Origin: Metellina segmentata
Taxonomy: Eukaryota > Arthropoda > Arachnida > Araneae > Tetragnathidae
Reading direction: 5' to 3'
NCBI GenBank assembly: GCA_947359465.1
Contig: OX375879.1
Coordinates: forward strand, 123,102,486 to 123,166,485
DNA length: 64,000 bases
Shown: positions 1-11,600 of the stretch, in pieces
How the letters are laid out: every line of letters begins with the position of its first letter
Position numbering within the stretch: the first letter of the stretch is position 1
The notes under the pieces: generated by a model
What the model was told of the DNA's origin: nothing
What the model saw: the letters and a program-made list of their open reading frames with translations, nothing else
Databases searched by the model: none
Made by a program: the position numbers and the translations under genes

Positions 1-2
1 TG

Positions 3-2801
3 GCAAAGGGTTTGGCTTGTCCCGGACCAACATTTGGTTTGACCCTGGTTTCGGAGCAAACCCCTTTTTCAGAGATTATATCCTTGTACCCACAACTTAC
101 AAACCCAAATATGGTTAAAAATCCTAAGCCCCATCCTGTGACTCATTGGATTGAAACTAAAGGTCCCGCAGTGTTTTCCACTGCACGACGGTTATCTCCT
201 GAAAAGCTGTTGGCTGTTAAGAAGGAATTTGGCGAACTACTCCGGCAAGGTATAATTAGACCTTCTAAAAGTCAATGGGCCAGTCCCATACACCTTGTAC
301 CTAAAAAACCTTCTGGGTGGCGTATATGCGGGGATTACAGGAGGCTTAATTATATTACGATTCCTGATCGTTACCCCGTACCCCATATCCAGGATTTTAC
401 GCATACTTTGAGTGGTAAAAGGGTGTTTTCAAAGATCGATCTTGTGAAGGCGTACCACCAGATTCCTATTGAACCGTGTGACATTAAAAAAACTGCAGTA
501 ATAACTCCCATTGGACTTTACGAATACACTTCCATGTGCTTCGGGTTAAGATGCGCAGCCCAAAGCTTTCAGCGCTTTATCGATAACGTCTTAAGGGGTC
601 TTGATTGCTGTGTATCGTACATTGATGACATCATTGTAGCTTCTGAAAGTGAGGAAAACCACAAGGCCGACTTGAAACAAGTCTTCCAGCGGTTAGTGGA
701 TTATGGACTGGTAATTAACCTTGATAAATGCGAGTTCGGTAAGACAAAAATCAGTTTCTTGGGTTTCCTTGTGTCTAAGGATGGTATCGAACCCCTACCC
801 GAAAAGGTCAAAGCCCTGCTAGAATTTCCCCTACCTCACACGGTTGAAGAATTGCGTCGTTTTCTAGCAATGACAAACTTCTATCATCGTTTTTTAAGAG
901 ATGCAGCTAAAGTTCAAGCTAGTTTGCATACTCTTGCAAAGGGTGATGGAAAGCGCAGGAAGAAGGACAAAGCCGTTCTTTCATGGTCAGAGGAAGCCAA
1001 GTTGGCATTTCAGGTATGCAGAGATGCAATTTCTAATGCTGCACTTTTGGCACATCCTCTGCCTGATGCTTCTTTACATTTGGTCGTGGATGCTTCAGAT
1101 TTCGCAATTGGTGGGGTTTTGCAACAGGTAATCAATGGGCAGGTTCAACCATTGGGATTTTTCTCACGAAAACTCAACGATGCCGAGTTACGCTATAGTT
1201 GCTATGACCGTGAGCTATTAGCTGTCTATTCTTCAATCAAGTATTTTAGGCACATGATTGAGGGACGCGAGTGTGTTATTTTCACAGATCATAAGCCTCT
1301 AATCTTTGCTTTTCAGCAAAAATGTGATAAACAATCACCTAGACAAATTCGACACTTAGAGTTTATAAGTCAGTTTTCTACCGATATCAGGTTTGTGCCT
1401 GGTGCTGAAAATTCGGTGGCTGATAGTTTTTCACGCATTTGTGAGATCAACTTGTCAAGTTCTGGTGAAATTGATTACGAAAGTTTGGCAAAGGCACAGT
1501 GCAATGATGAGGAGTTGCGATCTTTGCGCGAATCTGATTCTGGTCTTGAGTTGAGGTCACTAGCACTCGCTTCATCAGAGGTGATTTGCGATGTGTCCAC
1601 TGGTCACATTCGTCCATATGTTCCTAATTCTTTTCGTAAGAGTATCTTTCAGACTTTGCATGGACTGTCGCATCCCGGCGCACGTGCAACTTTGGACATG
1701 GTGAGCAAAAGGTTCGTCTGGCCATCGATGTCAAGAGATATCAAGACCTGGTGCAAACAGTGCATCAATTGTCAAAAGGCTAAGGTTCAACGACACACTG
1801 TTTCTCCCACTGGTTCCTTTGATCTTCCTTCAGCTCGGTTCGCCCATGTGCATCTCGACATTGTTGGACCTCTACCGCCGTCGAAAGGTTTCGTCTACGC
1901 TCTGACAGCCGTTGATCGCTTCACAAGGTGGCCAGAGGTCTTTCCAATGCAGGACCAGACTGCGGCTACAGTGGCTGATACCTTCTACTCCGGCTGGGTT
2001 TCAAGATTTGGCGTTCCCGAGATCATCACCACTGACCAGGGACGGCAGTTTGAGAGTGACCTCTTCACATCCCTTGCTAAATTTCTTGGTGTCATCAAGA
2101 CACGAACCACAGCCTACAATCCGAAGTGCAATGGCACCGTGGAGAGCTTCCACCGGCACCTGAAGAGTTCCATCATGAGCCATGGAACGGAGCGATGGGT
2201 TCAAGTCCTGCCTACAGTGCTGCTTGGTATTCGGACGAGCTTGAAGGATGACATCGGAGCTACGACGGCTGATCTCGTTTACGAATGCTCTCTCCGTATT
2301 CCGGGTGAATTCCTTCGGGCCACATCACCTGGTGCTATATCGTCTCGTGCAGACCTTTTGGGAGATTTATGGCGGAAGATGAATGAGCTGAGACCCGTTC
2401 CTGCAAAGCATCACTCTACCAGGTCAGCTGTGTTTGTGAGTAAGGAGTTGGCTCAGACATCTCATGTGTTTGTACGGGTAGATGCCATACGACGACCGCT
2501 CCAGCAACCATACAACGGTCCGTACCCTGTAGTTGAACGTAAACCTAAGTTTTACACCTTGCTTATCAAGGGCAAGAGAGTCAGCGTGTCAGTTGATCGG
2601 CTGAAGCCTGCTTTTATCTTCATCCCTCCTGACGTTCCGCTACAAGAGCCCTCTGATGCAAGTACATCAAAGCCTTTCGAATCCACAGCTGAGAAGGTTA
2701 ATGATGCTACCCAACACTTGACATCTTCTCTACGCAAGGGTGTTGTCACAAGATCTGGTCGTCACGTACGTTTTGTCGTCCCTTATCAGTCCGGAGACTG
2801 A
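3..2801 (+). CDS. Ty3/gypsy retrotransposon pol polyprotein, 5' part outside the window
   Basis: This open frame runs in from the left edge and ends at TGA 2799-2801, about 930 residues. It is a gypsy-type pol that copies retrotransposon RNA and integrates the cDNA. Visible in order: linker and start of reverse transcriptase (about residues 60-290, with the [12 protein letters not shown] block and YIDD active site near residue 202); RNase H (about 340-460, with [10 protein letters not shown]); an integrase HHCC zinc finger (about 550-590); and the integrase core with Asp in HLDIVGP near 616, Asp in TTDQG near 674 and Glu in GTVESFH near 710. No internal stop interrupts it, so the insertion looks fairly young. 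Gag and protease are not in the window. It lies on the strand opposite OSGEPL1, probably in one of its introns. The family call is firm; activity cannot be judged from a fragment. Confidence 0.93.
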   Translation, partial: AKGLACPGPTFGLTLVSEQTPFSEIISLYPQLTNPNMVKNPKPHPVTHWIETKGPAVFSTARRLSPEKLLAVKKEFGELLRQGIIRPSKSQWASPIHLVPKKPSGWRICGDYRRLNYITIPDRYPVPHIQDFTHTLSGKRVFSKIDLVKAYHQIPIEPCDIKKTAVITPIGLYEYTSMCFGLRCAAQSFQRFIDNVLRGLDCCVSYIDDIIVASESEENHKADLKQVFQRLVDYGLVINLDKCEFGKTKISFLGFLVSKDGIEPLPEKVKALLEFPLPHTVEELRRFLAMTNFYHRFLRDAAKVQASLHTLAKGDGKRRKKDKAVLSWSEEAKLAFQVCRDAISNAALLAHPLPDASLHLVVDASDFAIGGVLQQVINGQVQPLGFFSRKLNDAELRYSCYDRELLAVYSSIKYFRHMIEGRECVIFTDHKPLIFAFQQKCDKQSPRQIRHLEFISQFSTDIRFVPGAENSVADSFSRICEINLSSSGEIDYESLAKAQCNDEELRSLRESDSGLELRSLALASSEVICDVSTGHIRPYVPNSFRKSIFQTLHGLSHPGARATLDMVSKRFVWPSMSRDIKTWCKQCINCQKAKVQRHTVSPTGSFDLPSARFAHVHLDIVGPLPPSKGFVYALTAVDRFTRWPEVFPMQDQTAATVADTFYSGWVSRFGVPEIITTDQGRQFESDLFTSLAKFLGVIKTRTTAYNPKCNGTVESFHRHLKSSIMSHGTERWVQVLPTVLLGIRTSLKDDIGATTADLVYECSLRIPGEFLRATSPGAISSRADLLGDLWRKMNELRPVPAKHHSTRSAVFVSKELAQTSHVFVRVDAIRRPLQQPYNGPYPVVERKPKFYTLLIKGKRVSVSVDRLKPAFIFIPPDVPLQEPSDASTSKPFESTAEKVNDATQHLTSSLRKGVVTRSGRHVRFVVPYQSGD

Positions 2802-2806
2802 CTTCG

Positions 2807-2822
2807 GGACTAGGGAGGGGCT
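2807..2822 (+). other. Polypurine tract of the left gypsy element
   Basis: A purine-rich run (GGGACTAGGGAGGGG) directly follows the pol stop and directly precedes the putative 3' LTR. This is the expected place for the plus-strand primer of a gypsy element. Confidence 0.6.
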
Positions 2823-2824
2823 AC

Positions 2825-3065
2825 TGTGGCATCAATGCTATTATGCAAACTATGTTTTGTGACGCACGCGGAAGAATAAGATTGGCCTGTTATAAATAGC
2901 CTGTTGACCTTCCTGCATTCCCTTATACCTCTCTGCTGCTTAGCATGGTGTGTCCGCGCTTTCTGTTACTCGTGGCACACGTTTAGAATAGTTTTTACCT
3001 CTTGTTATGTTAATAAAGTTTTGTTGAGTTTTAGAACGTTTAGTGCTTTCTTCGAGGCCGACACT
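2825..3065 (+). repeat. 3' LTR of the left gypsy element (right border uncertain)
   Basis: The putative LTR starts with TGTGGCATC just after the polypurine tract. It holds a TATAAATAG box near 2890 and a polyadenylation signal AATAAAG near 3011. A TG...CA span could end near 3062 (CCGACA), but similar sequence may continue to about 3150. The 5' LTR is outside the window, so the end cannot be fixed by comparison. Confidence 0.55.
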
Positions 3066-4529
3066 TTCTACCGGTTTTAGTGGTTAGATGGATATGGCGG
3101 CCAGCTGCTGAATGGAATCCTGCACAAGTTAGTTTAGCGCCAACATTAGGCGACCGACGCCAAAGTGTGAACTACAATTTCAGTCAAATCAATACCTCTG
3201 GGGGTACCTGATCAGGGGATTATCGGCCTCTGATTGGGATCTAAATTACGATATGCGTGAGTGAATGGATGTATGAAAGGGGCCTTCCTGTAAAATGGAT
3301 GTGCCATGTATGTCGAGCAAAGCCGGACTTCCTCCCAATGGGGGCTCAATAACATGGAAGGCACACACCCTCGCCTCTTGCTGTCTTTGACGGGCCTGGC
3401 ACTCCTCCGGTCTGCTAGTGTAGGCATAAGAAACAACAACAATTTCAGTGAATACGATGTATTTGATTCGCAAAAGTACTCGTAATTGCGCATCTCTAAA
3501 TAGGACAAACCATAATAGTTGCCATTTAAGTTATCAAAATTTCTCTGATTTTTTGTGAAATTTGGAATTTTTCTCTGATTTTTCCAGAATTAAAAGGTTT
3601 TTAGAGAATTCCCTGATTTTGTTACTACCCTGTTTAAATTGTTGTGTAGCTAATGCTTAGCGTTTGTGTAAAAAATAATTAATTGTTGTAAAAAAAAAAA
3701 AAACATTTTAAAATATTGCTTTTAATAAGTGCTTGCATTTCTCAATAAAATTTGCATTGTGATTCTAATAAGAGTTTGAAAATTAGTATCTTCAAACCTG
3801 GTGAAATTTTTTAATACCCTTTTTATAACCCCTTGGGTACATTTGACGGCTTAGACTCATCATGAACTTGTTTTGCCAAAGTTATGGATGACGAGTCTAA
3901 TTCGTCATTCAAACTAAGACAAAATTAAACATGTACATTTTTGTTCATGGCAAGAGTGATTGGTGCTACGAGATTTTCCTTGAATCAAATTATTCAATCG
4001 TGTTCTTTACAAAAATACACTTTGTTTAATCTGACTCCATGCATAGAAATATTTACACAACTGTGTTACCAGACATTCTTTTTTGGAGTGAACGCTGAGC
4101 GGTGATCAGAAGTGGTGTGATCTCGCTCATACAGTTGCCATTCTTATCAAACGAAATTATATGAAAATGTAACAGTGTGCCAGCCTTACTACGAAGATAT
4201 AACAGTAATTAGCGTACAGACGATAATACAAAAATATAACAGTAACTAATGTGCAAACAATAATTATAACTACTTCTTTCAAATTAATCTGCACTTAAAG
4301 GGTTAATGGTTACCTTTCTTAAAATGACACAAACCTGCAGGGACAAAAAAATTATGGTCTTTCATAAAGACATTCATGTTCATTTCTAGTTATTATAACT
4401 ATGCATAGCTATACTGTGTTTGAAACAATGATAGCTCAAATACTAATCCAGCCAAGCATTTTTAAAATCTCACCCTAAACTTTTAATTTTATTATTATTT
4501 TTTTTATAAATCTTATGCCCAGCTTAAGG
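3066..4529. other. Intronic or flanking non-coding stretch, unclassified
   Basis: No gene was recognised. The stretch holds a GC-richer segment at 3190-3440 with no recognisable protein, a short tandem of TTTCTCTGATTTTT units near 3540-3600, an A-run near 3690, and AT-rich filler. I searched it for further OSGEPL1 exons and saw none. Confidence 0.4.
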
Positions 4530-4960
4530 CCTCTGTTCCCATATGCTGTCTTGCTGTCCAATAAAGTGAAGAAAGTCATTGGGGTAAAGTATCCCTGATG
4601 TCAATGTCCAGTAAATTAGAGCACTCCGCAAGGTGTTGTCTGTTCATAAGACCATCGCAACAAAGCAGACAGATCGGGGAGGTAGCCACACCAATCCTAT
4701 GTAGGTGCTGTTGGAGATAGTCGTGTCCGGTTAACAAGCGGAAACAGGACACTCACATCCCTCTTGGTAGATCAATAGGGATTCTTCCCTTATTACTCAA
4801 TAGGCAATCCCAACTCCTTCCCGGTATATCCCTCTGATACTGTAGTTTTCTTTGTTTCTTGAACTGAGATTTTATGTAAGTCCTGCAGTTCCGCAAAGGG
4901 AGAAGGTTGGGGCAGGGAGAGGGCTGATTTAGTCAAACTTTTAAAAGTAATCTGTAGTCT
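4530..4960 (-). pseudogene. LINE fragment, region downstream of RNase H (I/R1-like)
   Basis: Read on the minus strand, this encodes a broken stretch with RLLTGHDYLQQHLHRIGVA, then PICLLC and a Cys/His cluster, then SSLYWTARQ. In arthropod I/R1-type retrotransposons such a block follows the RNase H domain of ORF2. There are in-frame stops (after PRGM, after TLPQ and near the end). No reverse transcriptase or poly(A) tail is visible next to it, so it is a truncated dead copy in an intron of OSGEPL1. The family call rests on the characteristic TGH...LHR...C motif spacing. Confidence 0.6.
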
Positions 4961-5484
4961 ATGGTGTAATAATCCAATCTAATAGTACAAATGCAACAAT
5001 TTCTTAGTACTGATAATGATTTCTGTCATATCACGACACCTCGACCGACCGGTACTGGGGGTCGGGTCTGTTCCTATATCTAGAACCGCCTAGCATCAGT
5101 TTGGCATCGAAATTTTGAAATTGGCATCACTTGAGGATTTTGTCTCTCTAAAGACACACCTGGATAGTATTCCTATCTTGAACTGAATTGACAGAAGGCT
5201 GATAACAATGCTTCCAAATGGCAAGTCTCGCGAATCTCCAAAACTCGTTTTTAACAGTATTTCATGACTGTTTTTAAGCCCCGATTCTAATATTAGCATA
5301 CAAAATATTATTTGATAGATAAAGTAATTTTAATTTGACACTAGATTAATTTTTGCCAAAATGAATTCACTTTTCCACTTTTTATTATCAACAAGATATG
5401 CAATTACTTTTGCCATACAATTTAAAGTCAATTAAAGTCGCATACAATTTAAAGAGCTCTATTGCAAAAACATGAAGTGCATAC
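4961..5484. other. OSGEPL1 intron remainder
   Basis: This is the stretch downstream of exon 5 in gene direction. It begins with the exon 5 donor GT at 5483-5484. A short GC-rich segment near 5040-5090 has no recognised identity. Confidence 0.4.
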
Positions 5485-5689
5485 CATATTTTTCTTCTTC
5501 TCTGATGATTACGGTCTGGGCATAAGAGGAGAACCCAGAAAAGGAGAAGTCGCAGTTCCTGTACTGCGTCATTGAATGAGGAACACTATACGCCAAGGGA
5601 TCCCCGCCCTGCGACACAAACTCTATCGCTCTCCCGCCACTCATATCATAGCATTCTGGAAGGTTCTGTAGCTTCAGTCGCCTTGCTAT
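5485..5689 (-). CDS. OSGEPL1: OSGEPL1 exon 5
   Basis: A 205-nt exon (68 codons plus one base). The acceptor is TTTTGGCAG and the donor G|GTATGC. It encodes IARRLKLQNLPECYDMSGGR and, further on, RNCDFSFSGF, both conserved in the family. The next exon should begin in phase 1; I found no candidate between here and the left edge. Confidence 0.9.
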
Positions 5690-8600
5690 CTGCCAAAAAA
5701 CAATTCATTCAAGCGAGGGAAGTTTTTAAGGCAAGATGAATAACATAGTTAGTGACACAGTAAAAATGTTCCAGGCAGGTGCTTGATAACATTTTCAAAG
5801 TTTTGTCAGTTACTAGCAAAATACCCGACCTTATTCTGTTTGAAATGGTTTACTCTAGATTGCAAAGATGATCAAAATATATAGTCATTCAAATTTTTCG
5901 AAGAATAAAATAACATTAAAATTTTTCGCTTTGGACACAAATCCTGCACATGCATATCCATTCATGTAATACATTTCACATACATTGCACCCTAGCTGTA
6001 TGACAAAGCTACAAAATGAAAAAAGGTAACACAAAGTTCACAAAAGACGATTTTGAGGGAGATTTCGAATTTCCTTCCTTAATTTCTTTTCATGTTCAAC
6101 TCAATTAATAAAAACTAGGGGGCCCGCCCCCTGCTCGCCAATCCCCGGAGGATTGCTTCGCAATTCTCATTGGTTCGCTTCGCGAACCTATGCTCGCTTC
6201 GCTCGCATCAATGAAGACACGTGTCCTAGCAGAGGGGATTGATTACAAAATATATTCCAAAAAAATATTTTTCAAATCTAAATTTGTTGTATTACATAAA
6301 AGATATATACAGTACCTCTGGAATCAGAATTTAGATGAAAACTTTGAGCAAATTTTTACTCGCAATGTGAGCGCTGCTTTGGAAATTGAAAACCCAGCAT
6401 GTTGTTTGTGTGTACATTTCCCCAGTACTCGAGCCACCCATACACTTTTTGGTGGAGTGGTCGTTCACGGTAAGAAGGCGATTTGCCGCCAAATATGGTA
6501 ACCTTCACCTTTTGCGGATTTTCTTCACATCTGCCGTTTTTGTTATGGCAACCCTATCTGCTGTTACGGAATTCTGCAGCCATCTTGATTTGGCGACAAA
6601 AATTAGTTGCCGACAAACATCTTACCGTGAACGACCACTCCACCGACCGTTTTTTAAATAGCCCTGAAAAGATCCTCCGCTTTCTTAGATTTCTATTACA
6701 AACCGCAACAGCTCGTCTAAAATTCTTTTTTTTTTCAATAAAATTTCATCCGATAACGCTATAGATTCAAATGACTCGCGAGGCTCCTAGTAAACAAACA
6801 ATCGCACAATGTTGCCAAAACGCGGTAACAAATAACGTCTTTTTTGCGTGCCACGTAAGAGAAATATATATATAGATGACAATTTGCTGTGAGTGCTCTC
6901 GCACTCAATCAACAAAACAATATTTTTTTACTTGTAGCACTCTTGCATCAGGCATGTGACATTGTGGAATTTCGCAATCTTCTGTCATTATGACAAAGAA
7001 TTTTTTAATGTTCGAAATTTTTTTTAAATATAAATTTTTAAATTAATTTTTTTGGATTTTTTAAACATTATTATTCTTTTCATAACTTTTTATCTCTTGA
7101 TCTCGCAGTTGCCACAACTTACAACTAAAAGAAATCAGCTATCAAATAGAAGTTAAAGAACACTAAAACAGTCGACTACAAACAAAAATTAAAAAATAAA
7201 CTAAGTACAGAAATTTTAGTGTAAAAGACATTTATTTAGCTAAGATGTATTATTGTGCAAAAGCATAAACATGGAGCATTTATAAGGCACAATAAAAGGT
7301 TAGTTAACATTTAGTGGCAATTCTTTATTAAGTTTTCCTGTTACGAATTACTTATCTTTAAAAAGTTACATTTTTAAGCATTGATAATTTGTGTAGAAAT
7401 AAGGAAAGCATAATATCAGAAGAAAATTGAATAGATAGATACCACGTAACTCACTTCCAGCACTGGTGTGCAAAACTTAAAGAATACCAGAAAAGTTCAG
7501 CATTGAATAAGGATAGCAATACTATAAGAGAGTAAACTCGAGATCTTATTTGTTCAATGGAATTAAAGTTTTAAAGGTCCAATCGGGCCATTCCCAAGGA
7601 TGTCAGAAATTTTGATATTAATATAGACTACATTTAGATTCAACGAGTTTTTTCATATGTAGACTACCAATTGGTTCGTACTAGTTAACAAAATCTACCA
7701 AGCTTGTGACCCCCAACATCACAAAAATTGAATAACCTTTTTCATCCAATTATGATTCTAAGTTTCAACTTTAAAAATTAGGGTTTTGATATCAGAAAAG
7801 ATTACTATGAATGGCTATGTAATTTGCTTTATAATTTATTTCACATAGTTAGTATTTAACAGCCGACTTATCACTTGGTATTGAATTGAATCTTAAATTA
7901 AGAATGATGATGACGTATTTAGTTTTTACAATCGGTTTTCAATGAGAGTCACACAATTTACGTAAATTATTTACTTGAACAGCATTTCAAAAACGAATAC
8001 ACTTATTTCTTAAATTCTAGCTCAAAACATGTAGTCTTTATACAAAGGTATTTATTTCAGCAATTTGGCTCACATGCTTTTTTGAGAACAACGCATTCAC
8101 AATTGGTAGCATAGTTGTGCAAGACTTATTTCATTTCAATGGTACAGTTTTAAAATTTTGAAAAATGTATTCACAAATAAAACTTTAAACATTCAAGCAA
8201 TATATAATTCAATTGTGTAATCACTTAAAAGTGAATTTCAATCCAATAATACAAAGAAGAAAAGCTTCGAAACAGAAGTTTTTACACAACGAATAATATT
8301 GTAAACAAGAATCACGATCGAAAAGGCTGTAAGTCTTAGAAAATTTTAGGGTATGCCTGTCAACTCCATGCAAAAGACATTCTAAATGTCAAACTCGGAT
8401 AGCTCATTAAATATTAAATGCAGGGAAAAAAGAACAATAATGCATCAAAATTGTTTTCAATTTTTAACTTTTTTACTGAAAAATCCCTCTATATTAAAAA
8501 AAAAGTTGCTGCCACCGGATTGAAAACTGTGTTGTTTAGCTCAATTCTTAGATGGTTTCCCTAGAAAGTTCGGATCCGAAAAATATGAAATTAACATGGT

Positions 8601-11600
8601 TTGTTCTTCATTGTGTTCCCTGGACAATTGTAAAGATCTTTTTCCGATGCGGTTATTAGTTTAGGGTTTATTAAGTGTCAAAGTTGAAAAAGCGAAAGCG
8701 AAGCGAGCAAGGGGTGGAGCCCCCTAGTATAATAAATAGTTATTAAAATATTTTTTAAGTCACATGGGAGCGAATTCGGTAGATAATTACTATCATTGCT
8801 TTGTAAATCAATTGAAATAATACCTATTCTTTGTCAAGTTGGCAAAAACTATTTTAGAGGTGTCATAAAATTTTTGATTTGTTAGTTTGCCATGAGAAAA
8901 ATTGCTCCTCTAGAACAATGTATCGCAGTCTATTTTAACTCAAAAATCCAAAATTTCTAGCAAAGTCATCAAAGAATCTAAACATGAAAAATTACATATT
9001 CAATCTCGACTTCAAAGGGGGGTCTGTTACATTAATCAATATTTCCATTAGTTTTACTTAGTTTCAATGATTTGTATTTAAATTTCAATGAATGTATGGT
9101 AGCAAAAAATGTTTATGTTTGAATACTAAACAAGGTCTGTCATTGTATTTGCTCCATCAGTGACACATATTTAAGTACTCGTGAACTACTTCTTTACAAA
9201 ACATAAAAGTTCTTACAAAGGGTTCATTACTTTATCCAATACTTCTCCTGGGGAATTGTGCTGTGAATTCCCAAGGAGGAGAAATTCATCGACTCCTTTG
9301 ACAAGAGCGAGTTGGCAGTGGCCACCAGATGCAAGAAGGCAAATGAAAGGAAATGGGACACTGAAAATAAATAACACATGTAAAAATAGAAACCAAAACT
9401 CATAAAATGGCAACAAGAAAAAGCTTTTGCTTTATATACAGGCATGAGAGTGGGAAAAGGACAAAAAGTATGAAAATACGCACAAACTCAAATTTTGCAA
9501 ATAAGAAAAGGGGCGCTTGAAACCAAATTTCACACAAAAAGAACAAATATCTTGGCAATTCTGTAAATAGTATAAAATCAGTTGCATAAAGTTGAAAATG
9601 CTATTTTTATGACTATTTTTGAACATTAAAAAAAAAGGTGCGATTTTTTTAACAGTAGCAATTTTTCCAAAACCTTGATACAAAAATGATATTAACAGGA
9701 AATAAAAACGCTATGTTATACAAAAGAATAAATCAAATAAATACTAATTTTATTAAATAGCATAAATGTTATGAAAAAATATAAATAGACACTAAAAATA
9801 AAAATTAGCATATCAGCTTTTCATCGATATTACCTAAATAAATTGTTTAAAATATACTTAATTTAAAACAAAACAAAACCTGTTTTGGTAAAGCCTGTCT
9901 ACGTTTATAGCGATAACGGTATTGGCGCTTTTTTTGGCGCACTTCTAGAAGCGAGTAATGACAGGTTAAGGTAACCCATTTGTATTACGGATTTTAAGAC
10001 AAACTGGACTAGTGGAAAGTTCATAACTTTCATTTTGAATATTATAAAAAGTTCTTTCAAAATCCGTTAAACTGTCATTTGATTTCATTGGCTCATTTGA
10101 AATAATTATTTCCTTTGCGATTTAAGAAGTGCGCCAAAAAAAAGCGCCAAGGCCGTTGCCATTGCTATAAACAGACTGAAGCTGTACCCCTGTTTTAAAT
10201 AAAATATAACTTAAATCAGTTTAAATTTACCTATTTTCGAATATAAAAGACTTTTTTCAAAATCTCAAACCAATTTCAATCGGCTTATATTTTCCCGTAA
10301 ATATTCTTACATTAATAACCCATATTATCTAAGAAATAATTTCACTTATTAAAACAATCATAAATATTGCCCTTAAAAGAAGCATCATTTTGAAAATTTC
10401 CGTTGCAAAAAATAGCTGCAGTCTACGTTTTAAAGCGATGTCAGCCGCCTTGGCGCACTTCTAAAGTCGCCAAAGAAGTTTTAACAGATTTTGAAAGTGC
10501 TTGCTAGAATATTCAAAGAGAAACTTTAAACTTTCCGCTTGCCGAGGTTGCCAAAAAAGACGAAATAACTTTATCGGTTAAATAACCGAGCATCTTATTT
10601 TCTAGTTGAAAGAAAAACCGCCCATTAAAAGCTGATCAACTTAAAATATTTCATTTATACTTTTTCCTCCGCATAATGTACCACGGCCGCTAGATAACAG
10701 TTCCGCTTTCTTAGGAAACCGTAGCTTTACCTACGAAAATAAACAGCAACAACATACGTTAACTTGTTCAAGATCCAAGTTCTCCAAGTTTGCAACTAAG
10801 CTTATTTGCTTCTAAGGATTCTTTTAAAAGAGGAATTTGCAGACTTAAGAGCTTGACATAATTTAGGAGTGTAATGTTGGCGAGATATGTCTCATTTGGT
10901 GCATTTCACGTTTATAGAAGACAAAAAGGGCAGAAGTCGGAATTTTTTCTTAAAAAACGATAAAAGTCGGATAAAACGATAAAGTCGGAAGAATCTCATT
11001 TCTGTTTATACTGTACCTCCAAAGCAATTAGGAATACCATGCTCAATATAAAAATGCCTCAATTGACAAAAGGAAAAAATGTTTAACATAGTTGAATATC
11101 TTTGAAAAAGGAAATTTTTCATCAATAGTACAATAGTCTCGACTCAATTTGTTAATCGAGGAGACGACTCAGAGAAGTGAGGATTTTTGAGACACGGTTG
11201 TTTTTTAATGAAAAATCCTTTTTAGATCAAAACATTTTTAAACATTATTTAGTACTTTGAATCATTCACTGTGAAAGGAGAAACGATCCCTAGGGTATCT
11301 CAGGGTTGTGATGCCTGTGTTTACTTGAAAAAAGTAAACACCCCACAGGGTTTATCTGATTGCAAAATCAAAACTAAAATGCATAATTAGAAATTCATGG
11401 AAACAACTGTTAACAACTTGTTTAAATTTTTACTGAAATAGCTTACGAAAAAGCAGGAATGCAGATTTTGATGAGTCAAAACACAAAAATATGCAAAAAA
11501 TAATCTTTACTATCATGAAAAGAAATTTTTCTGTGTCTCTGTATGCAGTGTCCTGTCGAATCTATGACGCTTACAATAATGAAATTTGGCACACAGGTAC

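Larger units (their letters stand above)
5690..9230. other. OSGEPL1 intron 4, filled with Helitron-like and MITE sequence
   Basis: The intron lies between exons 4 and 5. Its core (6115-8727) is bounded by two outward-facing Helitron-like termini and contains a small MITE at 6451-6644. The rest is AT-rich sequence with no recognised protein. Confidence 0.6.

Noticed and set aside
1912..2749. Short open stretches in other frames within the left pol gene
   Set aside because: They are shadows of the integrase reading frame, which has all catalytic residues in the long frame.
3212..3508. 98-codon minus-strand open stretch as a missing OSGEPL1 exon
   Set aside because: Its translation has none of the expected C-terminal family motifs and no acceptor in the right phase.
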